From the NCBI RefSeq assembly GCF_007829875.1, contig NZ_VIWV01000001.1, positions 4,496,501 to 4,560,500 on the forward strand: a stretch of 64,000 nt of DNA, read 5' to 3'. Below are positions 17,047 to 24,158 of the stretch, one piece after another. Below the pieces are notes generated by a model. It saw nothing but the letters and a program-made list of their open reading frames with translations, ran no database searches and was not told the origin of the DNA. Position numbers and translations under genes: made by a program. The stretch is from Streptomyces capillispiralis (GTDB lineage: Bacteria > Actinomycetota > Actinomycetes > Streptomycetales > Streptomycetaceae). How positions within the stretch are numbered: position 1 is the first letter of the stretch; every line of letters starts with the position of its first letter.

Positions 17047-17793
17047 ATGACGACGAGCCCTCCCCTCCTCCGCGCGGACGACGCCGGCCCCGACCGCCTG
17101 AAGGCCCTGCTGCAACGTGCCGCCACGGGCAGGGACGGTCAGGCCTGGAGCGACCTGTGGACGGAGCTGTACCACAACGGCTCCCTGGACCCCGCCCACC
17201 CGCTGGTCCTGCCCACGCTGGCCGACCTCGCGGAGACCGACGAAGCCGACACGGCGGCCCCGGCCCTCCACCTGGCCGGCGCCCTCCTCGTCCAGGCCGA
17301 CCAGCAGCACGAGACCCGCACCCTACGGCACCAGTACGCACCGCACGTCGCACGCCTCCTGGACGCCGCGAACCGCCGGCGGCAGGTCACCACCGACCGG
17401 AACGACTACTGCCATCTGCTCGAAGCGATCCTGAACCTGGAGGGCGACATCCACTGGGCGGAGGCCCTGTTCTGGGGCCTCATCAGCGAGGAGTACGAAC
17501 TCGACTGCCCCGATCCCGACGGGTGCGCGACGCTGTGGGTCGTTCTCGGCGAGCGGGGCCACTTCACCTCGACCGAGGACCACGCCCACGCCGACGACGC
17601 CGACACCTTCCCCCTCCATCCGGCCGACCCCCGCACCCTGCGAGGCCTCGGCCGACGCCTCCACGACCTCGCCCTGACCGACGCCCACGAGGACATCGCC
17701 CGCGCCCTGACCCACGCCTTCGGCCAGGCAACCTGCCCGGAGTGCCGCCAACCCTTCTCCATCGCCGCCCAGATCGCCACCGTCCCGAACTGA
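17047..17793 (+). CDS. Hypothetical protein with C-terminal CxxC
   Basis: I do not recognise this 248-residue protein. It is largely helical and acidic, with no membrane segment or signal. It ends CPECRQPFSIAAQIATVPN, a short zinc-knuckle-like CxxC. The ATG at 17047 is preferred over an upstream in-frame start because a TANNNT-like promoter hexamer (GGATAC) lies just before it and the upstream residues look non-coding. Codon bias is strong, so it is a real gene. Confidence 0.7.
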   Translation: MTTSPPLLRADDAGPDRLKALLQRAATGRDGQAWSDLWTELYHNGSLDPAHPLVLPTLADLAETDEADTAAPALHLAGALLVQADQQHETRTLRHQYAPHVARLLDAANRRRQVTTDRNDYCHLLEAILNLEGDIHWAEALFWGLISEEYELDCPDPDGCATLWVVLGERGHFTSTEDHAHADDADTFPLHPADPRTLRGLGRRLHDLALTDAHEDIARALTHAFGQATCPECRQPFSIAAQIATVPN

Positions 17794-17895
17794 CGACCGC
17801 GCCTGCCTTGGCGTACCGGTCACCCTTCACGCTCCGGTCGACCGCCGGAGGCCCCTCCCGGCCCGCATGGCCCGCCGGATGTCGGTGGCTTCGTC

Positions 17896-17907
17896 TACCT
17901 TCCCCTC
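17896..17907 (+). promoter_or_regulatory. Probable -10 box giving a leaderless mRNA
   Basis: TACCTT at 17896-17901 is followed by six bases and then the ATG at 17908, with no ribosome site. This is the spacing of leaderless Streptomyces transcripts. Confidence 0.5.
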
Positions 17908-18195
17908 ATGACGCTGAACGAAATCACTCGACCTGCGATACTCCAGGCTGTCGCGGAGTACGACCGGCTCGGTCGGGACGCGTTCCTGGAGAGACACGGA
18001 TTCGGACCGTCGCGCAGCTACCTGCTCCTGATCGATGGCAAGGAGTACGACTCGAAGGCCATCGTGGGGGCGGCGCACGGTTATCTGTCCGGGCGAGATC
18101 CCCTAGGGCGCGACGAGTTCTCCGGCGGCAAGGACCACGCGGCCAAGCTGTTGAGAAACCTCGGGTTCGAAGTCGTCGTCCGTGCGGCGGACTGA
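17908..18195 (+). CDS. Stand-alone ScoMcrA-type N-terminal head domain
   Basis: The 95-residue protein matches the N-terminal head domain of ScoMcrA: ITRPAILQAVAEYDRLGRDAFLERHGFG, then DGKEYDSKAIVGAAHGYL, FSGGKDHAAKLLRNLGFEV. ScoMcrA is the type IV restriction enzyme of S. coelicolor that cuts methylated or phosphorothioated DNA. In the full enzyme this head precedes DNA-reading and HNH nuclease domains. Here the gene ends cleanly with TGA after the head, and I see no SRA or HNH motif in the next kilobase. It may be a truncated nuclease or an independent DNA-binding protein; stand-alone versions seem to exist elsewhere. Confidence 0.8.
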   Translation: MTLNEITRPAILQAVAEYDRLGRDAFLERHGFGPSRSYLLLIDGKEYDSKAIVGAAHGYLSGRDPLGRDEFSGGKDHAAKLLRNLGFEVVVRAAD

Positions 18196-18486
18196 TGCCT
18201 GACGGCACCTGACACCTCGGCGCGAGGAACGGTGCAAGGAAAGCCGATGAAGCTCAGCACGTGGAGTACGGCCGGGGGTACGTCGGCGCGCGCCTGTCCG
18301 GCGATCCCGGGCAGGCGGTCTACGACCGTCGGACCGAGCTCGGTCCGTCCCAGACATAACCGGCGGAGCGGGTCGGGATGACGTCGGGATGACTCAGCCC
18401 CAGACTTGCCGAACCACCCACCCTGACCTCCGCCGAACGGTGTGACGGTTGGACAAAGGCGGTGCGGTACGCGTCCGTCCGGTGTC

Positions 18487-18509
18487 GTTGATGTCAACCG
18501 TGAAGGTCA
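18487..18509. repeat. Dispersed repeat GTTGATGTC-N6-GGATGTCA, diverged copy
   Basis: GTTGATGTC is followed six bases later by GAAGGTCA, a weaker form of the pattern at 19817 and 23917. It overlaps the end of the minus-strand gene here. Confidence 0.35.
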
Positions 18510-18973
18510 GGAGAGTGGGGAACCCTTTCGATCGCGAGGGGCGCAGCGGAGTCCAGCTCGATCGTGTCCCCTTCGTCTTCGCCGCTTCCTTCGACAGGGG
18601 AACGACCGACGGGAAGGACGATCAGCAAGGTGTGTGGCCGAGGCAGTCGACCGGTGTCCATGGGAGGGTCGTACTGGCCGACATCGATGACGCGCACCAA
18701 GGTCTCCGGGATGCCGACGAGGCATGTGTCGCCCGGTTCCAGGGTCCGAGGGTCCTGTTCCGTTCGGAAGAGTGACCACTCCCGACCGTCGGGTTCGACA
18801 GGAAGGGCGAACCGGCCGTTCCAGACGTACTGCGAGTCGGCATCGACTTCTCCCCATGGCCACTCGATCGACACGTCGAACCTCGACACCTCGGTCACCC
18901 GGGCCGGGGCGGACGCACACGACACCCGAAGTACGTTGCCCACCTGATAGTTCGGACTGCTGCCCTGTGTCAC
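18494..18973 (-). CDS. Hypothetical protein
   Basis: This is a 159-residue soluble protein that I do not recognise. It is rich in short beta-type segments (NVLRVSCASAPARVTEVSRFDVSIEWPWG, YVWNGRFALPVEPDG, PGDTCLVGIPETLVRVIDVGQYDPP). I prefer the GTG at 18973 because GAGGGGG lies 5 bases upstream; an ATG ten codons further out is possible. Base use is less GC-rich at third positions than in the flanking housekeeping genes, in line with an acquired region. The C-terminal residues overlap a dispersed repeat. Confidence 0.55.
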   Translation of the reverse strand: MTQGSSPNYQVGNVLRVSCASAPARVTEVSRFDVSIEWPWGEVDADSQYVWNGRFALPVEPDGREWSLFRTEQDPRTLEPGDTCLVGIPETLVRVIDVGQYDPPMDTGRLPRPHTLLIVLPVGRSPVEGSGEDEGDTIELDSAAPLAIERVPHSPDLHG

Positions 18974-19213
18974 GTGCTCCCCCTCACCTGCGGAGACCGG
19001 CATCGAAGACTACCGGTGGGCCTGGGCTTCTTCTTGCCCTGGGTCTTGCCGGAAATCTCCAGGAGCTGGGTTTTTGCCGGTCAGGGGCAGCGTTCACGCG
19101 CGCCTGGTGGTCGTCTGGTCGTCATTGGCCACTGTCGAGCGATCCCTGACGGCCCAGAGGCGGCCCAGCGATGGGGGAGCCGTTCCCCTGCTACAACGGG
19201 CTATCGTGCCGTC

Positions 19214-19717
19214 GTGACGAGCGCGACGGAGCGTCCCTTCCTTTTCCTCGACGTTGACGGTCCACTGATCCCGTTCGGGCTGTCGTCCGGTCGTCCTCAG
19301 GCCGCTGCCACGGACGCCTCGGGAAACCCGCTGCTGACGCGACTCGACCCTGGGCTCGGATCTCGCCTCACAGCCCTGGGATGCCATCTCGTGTGGGCCA
19401 CGACCTGGATGGAGGAGGCGAACGAGATCGTCTCCCCACGCATCGGACTGCCCAGGCTGCCCCTGGTGGAGTGGCCGGCCACTCACGCCGACGAGGGCCC
19501 GCGTGGCCTGCACTGGAAAACCCGACACCTCGTCGAGTGGGCCAATGGCCGATCGTTCATCTGGGTCGACGACGAGATCGATGCCATGGATCGTCTGTGG
19601 GTCGATGCCAGTCATTCCGGGCCGTCACTGCTTCACCGCGTCGACCCGGCCAAGGGCCTCACGGACGCCGACTTCACCGCGCTCGCCGACTGGCTCCGAC
19701 TCGTCATACCGAGATGA
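19214..19717 (+). CDS. HAD-like hydrolase domain protein
   Basis: The 167-residue protein opens RPFLFLDVDGPLIPFG with the DxD nucleophile pair Asp13 and Asp15 of the HAD superfamily, and later has SFIWVDDEIDAMDR, the second acidic cluster. HLVWATTWMEEANEI supplies the middle motif (Thr in ATTW). It resembles the small HAD proteins of actinomycetes related to Swiss-army-knife RNA-repair domains. These may dephosphorylate nucleic-acid ends, but the substrate is unknown. GTG 19214 is chosen because coding bias and conserved sequence start there. Confidence 0.8.
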   Translation: MTSATERPFLFLDVDGPLIPFGLSSGRPQAAATDASGNPLLTRLDPGLGSRLTALGCHLVWATTWMEEANEIVSPRIGLPRLPLVEWPATHADEGPRGLHWKTRHLVEWANGRSFIWVDDEIDAMDRLWVDASHSGPSLLHRVDPAKGLTDADFTALADWLRLVIPR

Positions 19718-19816
19718 GCACCGCTTGAGAAGTTCGGTCTGACCGCCTGTCCACCCGTGCTGCGCGGGACGGCCGTGGCTGTGTCAGACCGTACCGCGCC
19801 GCCGCTGTCCGCCGTC

Positions 19817-19840
19817 GTTGATGTCAGCCGTGGATGTCAC
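19817..19840. repeat. Dispersed repeat GTTGATGTC-N6-GGATGTCA
   Basis: GTTGATGTC, six bases, then GGATGTCAC. The same arrangement occurs at 23917-23940 and, less exactly, at 18487. All copies are in the accessory region and outside clear genes or at gene ends. On the minus strand the copies read like a shared peptide ending (TSxxDIN), so they may be the tail of a repeated short gene. Confidence 0.4.
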
Positions 19841-19855
19841 CTCACACCGGCTGGG

Positions 19856-20041
19856 TCACTTGCGACGCTTGCGTGTCCTCGCCTTGCGTTCGGCTTCCTT
19901 GCGCTTCTCGATGGTGTACGACGACCACTCCCCACGGTGCAGGTGGCATCGCGACGCACCGACCATCGCCAGCCGTCGGCACCGCGTGCCCTTCTCTGTG
20001 AGTGCTCCACACCTGGACTGCGTACGAGCCACGTCTTCCAC
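19856..20041 (-). CDS. Small basic protein with C-x(n)-C..H motif
   Basis: The product is about 61 residues. The core reads RCGALTEKGTRCRRLAMVGASRCHLHRG, followed by a Lys/Arg/Glu-rich helix ending RKARTRKRRK. The Cys/His pattern resembles the short CGAxTKxGxPCxxxA...CxxHG zinc-finger-like proteins found near mobile elements and phage genes. They are thought to bind DNA or RNA, but no function is established that I know of. The start is uncertain (GTG 20041, GTG 20032 or ATG 20089). Confidence 0.5.
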   Translation of the reverse strand: MEDVARTQSRCGALTEKGTRCRRLAMVGASRCHLHRGEWSSYTIEKRKEAERKARTRKRRK

Positions 20042-20352
20042 CCCCGGTCTCGACCGTCGTGCGGACCATTGCAGAATTGCCGGGCACATGTCCTCTGTGG
20101 AAGGCGCATTGCTCCGTGCAGTGGGTGCACGGTGGCCCAAGGAGGTTGCTCGGGGCGCACGCTTTCCAACTGTGTTGGTACCGCCCCGGGCCGAGTACAA
20201 GGTCGTTCACCTGCGTTCATGGACGGCTGGTCGTTTGGGCAGCTACCGCCTCCAGCCGTGTCTGAACGGCCGTGGACGGCGCCGAATGAGACGGAAACCG
20301 AGACGGCCGATCGCACCGGGCTCGCTAGCATCTTCGCTGTTGAGGGGGATCC

Positions 20353-20619
20353 ATGGCGCTGGTCCGCAAGGGATCACGACGGATCGTCGTCGACGGTACG
20401 GCCTACCGCTGGCGGCTGCGGGGCAGGCCGACGTACTCCCAGGGCCTGGCCTGGTCGCCCTGCATATTCGTGGTCGAGCATGCCTTTCGCCGCAGACGTC
20501 GTTTGATTTTCTTGCTGGCGCATGGTCGCAGCGATCCGCAGGAGAACGGGGGTATCCGCAGGCGGCGGATACCCCCGCAGCGAAGGAGCTGTGGAAAGCA
20601 AAATAGCTTTTATGCGTAG
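20353..20619 (+). pseudogene. Truncated conserved hypothetical gene
   Basis: The ATG at 20353 has GAGGGGG upstream, and the first 44 residues (ALVRKGSRRIVVDGTAYRWR to CIFVVEHA) match the start of an actinobacterial hypothetical family of about 85-100 residues. After VEHA the reading turns into Arg-rich sequence (FRRRRRLIFLLAHG) with no resemblance to the family C-terminus, and it runs through a hairpin. I read this as a gene whose second half was lost, though a divergent ending cannot be excluded. Confidence 0.5.
20547..20577. terminator. Perfect hairpin, probable terminator
   Basis: CGGGGGTATCCGC (20547-20559) pairs perfectly with GCGGATACCCCCG (20565-20577) around a 5-base loop. It lies inside the truncated gene at 20353, which supports that frame no longer being used to its end. 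Confidence 0.6.
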
Positions 20620-20742
20620 TGGTCGGGAACCCGTCTACCAGGAGCTTCGTCGTTCCGTACAACCCATCCCCACCAACACCCCTACGTCACAGCCAGGTTG
20701 GAAAGGGCCCTCTGTACCTCAATAGAGAGCGTGCCGCGAGAT

Positions 20743-22449
20743 TCAAAGGATCCCGACCGCAGCGAAGGCCGATTCGACTGCGGCGACCTTGAAGGTCAGC
20801 TGGTCCGCGGGCAGTGTTCGGAACAGAGTGCGCGCGCTGGCCACGACCGCGCGTCGGCTGTCGGTGAACTGCGAGGTGCGCGACAGCCGCTGCGTGAGGG
20901 CCAGATAGAATATGGCCGCCACCTCAGCTGGGCTCAGTGTGAGTGAGCCATCGTCGGCCTGTGCGGTGAACAGGTGGAAGGCCGCCTTGTTGTGGATCCC
21001 GCTGTTGACGTGCACCCCGCCCCAATCACCAGCCCGGGTATTGGGCAGCACGCGGAACTGATCCATGTGTGCCGGCTGCCCGAATCGAGGCGGGTCCGAC
21101 AGGTCACGCAGCGGCTTGTCCCCGGGCAGGAGGTTCTCACCCAGCAGCCAGTCCCAGGTGCGGGGATCCTCCTTCCCCGAGTTGGCGACGATCGTTCCGA
21201 AGATGTCGGAGTAGGACTCGTTGAGGGCCCCTGACTGGAACGCGTACTCCAGGCGTGAGGTGTGGTCCGTGACACCGTGGAACATTTCGTGCGCCACCAC
21301 GTCAATATTGGCGGACAGAGAGCGTAGTTCGTCTCCCCGCAGCACTTGGCCGTAGACCATTTGCCGGCCATCCCAGAAGGCGTTGATCCATTGCTTGGGG
21401 CCGGGACTGCTCTCGACGACGACGCAGTTGATCGTCGACCGCATGGGACCACCTCGCCCGTCAATGTTGTCCCGTCGCAGCACATTGCGCAGAAACTCGG
21501 ATACCGCGACGGCGTTGGCGTGGGCGCTGACGGCGCTGGGTGTCCAGATCGGCGGATTGGTGATGAGGGCACCCGGCAGCCGATCACGGTCGACGGAGGG
21601 GTCACCGAAGTTGAAGCCGAAGGTCTGCACGTTGTGGACGGGGTCGTTCATCACCAGGCCTTCGCCTTGGCGTGTGACGAGGAAGGTGCGCTTGACGTCG
21701 AAGCTGTCGGTCGCCGTCTGCTCTTCACCAGTGGTCATGCTGGGTGTGCGCGGCAAGATGGATACGACCTGCGCGTCGTGAGCGTCCACCACGTAGTCGA
21801 CGAACCGGGGCGGCTCGAATTGGCTTTCCTGGCCCGACTGAGGCTCAACCGTGTGGTCCAGGGTCACCGGCACGTCTTCGAGGATGTACACGAGCCGCCA
21901 GCGAGACGCGGTGGCGTCGAAGTAGTGGTTCAGGCGAGGAACCACACCGGCCAGGACGGGTACATAACCATGCGGCGCGGTGGCGGCCGCTGCCAGGGCG
22001 TCGCTCGCCGAGACGGTGGCGACCGGGTCGACCTCCTGGGGCTCGCCGAGAGCTGAGTCGATGCCGATCAGATCGTTGGCCTTGTCGAGTTCCACGGTCA
22101 CCAGTGAGCCGTAGACCGGGATGTCGTTCAGTGTCTGACGGAACTTCACCGTGCGGGTGTCGGTGAGCGGGATCGTCTCCGTGCCGATCGTCTTGAACCG
22201 GCTGGTGACTCCGTTCGCCACCGGAGCATTGAAGGACGGCACCGTCGCGCTTGCCAGGGCCTGGTCGAGGTAGCGACGCGCCGCCATCTCGGGATCGAGG
22301 TCGCGCTCACTTTCGAGCCCCTGCGGCCTGACGCCGGGACGCGCGGCTTGCTCCTCCTGCAGTTGAGCGATGGTGCGGGACGACGACTCGTCGAATGTGT
22401 GCAACGAGAAGCTGCTCAGACCATTTTCTGCGGCTTGTTGGTTGGGCAT
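20743..22449 (-). CDS. M4 (thermolysin-type) metallopeptidase without a signal peptide
   Basis: The 568-residue peptidase has the zinc site HEMFHGVTDHTS at 387-398, GALNESYSDIFG (third ligand Glu near 411), and GGVHVNSGIHNKAAFHLF, where the last His stabilises the transition state. Before it lie an FTP-like propeptide region (FKTIGTETIPLTDTRTVKFRQT, IPVYGSLVTVELDKAN) and a PepSY-like part. The N-terminus (MPNQQAAENGLSSFSLHTFDES) is hydrophilic and shows no signal peptide, unlike typical secreted thermolysins. The ATG at 22449 is preferred over one 16 codons upstream. The broken DUF1036 gene lies 93 bases upstream on the same strand. Confidence 0.92.
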   Translation of the reverse strand: MPNQQAAENGLSSFSLHTFDESSSRTIAQLQEEQAARPGVRPQGLESERDLDPEMAARRYLDQALASATVPSFNAPVANGVTSRFKTIGTETIPLTDTRTVKFRQTLNDIPVYGSLVTVELDKANDLIGIDSALGEPQEVDPVATVSASDALAAAATAPHGYVPVLAGVVPRLNHYFDATASRWRLVYILEDVPVTLDHTVEPQSGQESQFEPPRFVDYVVDAHDAQVVSILPRTPSMTTGEEQTATDSFDVKRTFLVTRQGEGLVMNDPVHNVQTFGFNFGDPSVDRDRLPGALITNPPIWTPSAVSAHANAVAVSEFLRNVLRRDNIDGRGGPMRSTINCVVVESSPGPKQWINAFWDGRQMVYGQVLRGDELRSLSANIDVVAHEMFHGVTDHTSRLEYAFQSGALNESYSDIFGTIVANSGKEDPRTWDWLLGENLLPGDKPLRDLSDPPRFGQPAHMDQFRVLPNTRAGDWGGVHVNSGIHNKAAFHLFTAQADDGSLTLSPAEVAAIFYLALTQRLSRTSQFTDSRRAVVASARTLFRTLPADQLTFKVAAVESAFAAVGIL

Positions 22450-22542
22450 GACACTGTTCTTTCCCGACAGGGTGCAGGGTTTCGCGAAAAACTCCAAAGG
22501 CCGGAAGCCCGAAGCCGATGGCCTCGGGCCCCGGCCTTTGGG

Positions 22543-22899
22543 TCAGGTGAGGTTGATCGTATGGTCGATCGAGGTCACCGGCGCGATTATCTTTCGCATG
22601 CCGAGCAGTCGGGAATCGCTGCTGCCCGTGGTCCAGCACCAGTCGAATGCCCGGTCTGGAAGGTGGGTGGTGAATCCGCCGCTCCAGCTCCGACTTCTGT
22701 CCTGATTCTCCGCGAAAAAGAAGTACTTCGCCCCGTTGACCGGGCCGGAACGCACCTTCGCCTCTGCGTTCGGAGCGATCCCGAACCATCCTTTCTTCGA
22801 CCACGGGTCACCCTCCGACCCGCAGTCACTGTTTGATTAAGCGTAAGCGACCCAAACAGTCGTCGACGTGCTGTTCTGGAAATAGAGTCCCACGGTCAT
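22543..22899 (-). pseudogene. DUF1036 family gene interrupted by one in-frame TAA
   Basis: From ATG 22899, just after AGGAGGG, the frame reads MTVGLYFQNSTSTTVWVAYA, then TAA (22837-22839). It continues without any frame change as SNSDCGSEGDPWSKKGWFGI, then RSGPVNGAKYFFFAENQDRS, THLPDRAFDWCWTTGSSDSR and LLGMRKIIAPVTSIDHTINL. This is a complete DUF1036 domain (118 sense codons) with TAA where the family has a Tyr or similar residue. TAA is very rare in Streptomyces genes, so a single substitution TAC/TAT to TAA is the simplest reading. A sequencing error or readthrough is possible. The start overlaps the stop of the small ORF at 22896 (ATGA). Confidence 0.85.
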
Positions 22900-23087
22900 C
22901 CCTCCTGCGGCGTGGGGTCGTCACCGCGACCGTCGTCGCCGGCGTAGTCGCTCTCCATGCCGGGACGGTGGTCCTCACCGGTGGAGACCTCCGCCGTCCG
23001 ATCCACCGGGACCGCCTCGCCCGTCTGGTCCGGACCGCGTGATCGCCGATATTCGGCAGCCTCGTCCGCCGTCCAGGCCCGTGACAA
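22896..23087 (-). CDS. Small acidic ORF upstream of the DUF1036 gene
   Basis: This is a 63-residue frame from a TTG start: SRAWTADEAAEYRRSRGPD, then VSTGEDHRPGMESDYAGDDG, ending DPTPQEG. It is hydrophilic and acidic, with no recognised family. Third positions are mostly G or C, which favours real coding. The stop overlaps the DUF1036 start by ATGA, as in a coupled operon. The ribosome site is weak. Confidence 0.4.
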   Translation of the reverse strand: MSRAWTADEAAEYRRSRGPDQTGEAVPVDRTAEVSTGEDHRPGMESDYAGDDGRGDDPTPQEG

Positions 23088-23916
23088 TTTCTCTGCCCTA
23101 ACGCGACACCTACTTCCTCGGTTGAGGCTGCCTCGAAACGGGCGTGTTACCGGGTGGCCTCATTTCACCAGGACCGAAGCGCCCGCCGAGGTCGCCGCTC
23201 CACCAGCGGTGTGAGTGAAGCTCCCATTTATCCAAACTAGCTTCAGCGCATCCGCGTGGCATCTTGGGACGTGCGATCAAGGCCGTAGTGTCGGTGAATT
23301 CTCCGGGCAGTGCGCCACGACTGGCGCGCTGTCCGCCTCAAGAATGTTTGACCTTTCGACGATTCCACGTCTTGATGTTTGAATGCTCGATGGTCCCCAT
23401 ATCATCAATTCTGAGATATAACTGGACCGTGATGCGCTCGGCGTGAAAGTTCGGCCAAGATGGAAACGCAACTCAATTCTGCGCGGCAGGCAGCAGGTCG
23501 CAAAAAGAACCTATGGTCGATAGTTCCGGAGCTCCTATCGACCGGGCGTTCGCTGATATGTGCCGGGCAGAAACCAAGAGCCTCGGTCACGGGTGCCGGC
23601 CTCGAACAAGTTCGGATCGACGAAACGGACTACGTTCGCCCGAATCGGACCTACCCCGAGGAGTCGGGCCGGCACATGGTCGGCGCGGACAGACAGAGAT
23701 GCCTTTGATGAGCCATGGAACGTGCCCCCCGGACACGGCCCAGGTGCTGGACATGAGCGGCCTCGACTGACGACGACGCCCTCGTAGGAGCCACGGTCGG
23801 CCCCACAGGACGCGCACGGATGGACGTGACGTCCGAGGGCCCGAGCTCGTGCCAGCTGCCTCAGCCGGTCGACGCCCTCGTCTCTCATCCCGCCGGATGC
23901 ACCCCGTCCCGTCCGC
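23088..23916. other. Gene-free stretch of lower GC
   Basis: About 830 bases with AT-richer patches (for example near 23390-23420). I find no open frame with Streptomyces codon bias, no RNA gene and no clear inverted repeat. The short open frames here lack third-position bias and ribosome sites. It may be leftover DNA of an element that once entered next to tRNA-Arg. Confidence 0.5.
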
Positions 23917-23940
23917 GTTGATGTCGGAAGCGGATGTCAA
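23917..23940. repeat. Dispersed repeat GTTGATGTC-N6-GGATGTCA
   Basis: GTTGATGTC, six bases, GGATGTCAA, ending exactly where the tRNA-Arg terminator begins. It is the same pattern as at 19817. Confidence 0.45.
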
Positions 23941-23970
23941 AGGCCCCGGACCATGATCGGTCCGGGGCCT
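23941..23970 (-). terminator. Terminator of tRNA-Arg
   Basis: A perfect 12-base inverted repeat, AGGCCCCGGACC (23941-23952) with GGTCCGGGGCCT (23959-23970), has a 6-base loop and starts 6 bases past the 3' end of the tRNA. Confidence 0.8.
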
Positions 23971-23976
23971 ATTGGC

Positions 23977-24052
23977 TGGTGCCCCCGGCAGGATTCGAAC
24001 CTGCGACACCCGCTTTAGGAGAGCGGTGCTCTATCCCCTGAGCTACGAAGGC
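23977..24052 (-). tRNA. tRNA-Arg (anticodon CCT)
   Basis: Reading from 24052 the RNA folds as a normal cloverleaf. The acceptor GCCTTCG pairs with the 3' strand CGGGGGC using G-T pairs. The anticodon loop CTCCTAA carries CCT, and the T-arm contains GGTTCGAATCC. The discriminator is A, and CCA is encoded (23977-23979). It decodes AGG. Such single-copy tRNA genes are common integration sites, and the accessory stretch to its left begins at its 3' end. Confidence 0.93.
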
Positions 24053-24158
24053 GAAGGTGTGGGCCGTGGTGTGCGGCCTCAGGCGTCAGCGTACCGGATG
24101 GCGGTCGTGGGGGTGGGGGGTCAGGGCGGGGGACGAGGGGGGAAGGGGGTGGCGGGGG

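Noticed and set aside
23535..23888. 117-codon minus-strand frame in the empty stretch
   Set aside because: It has poor third-position GC bias, no ribosome site, and no recognisable motif.
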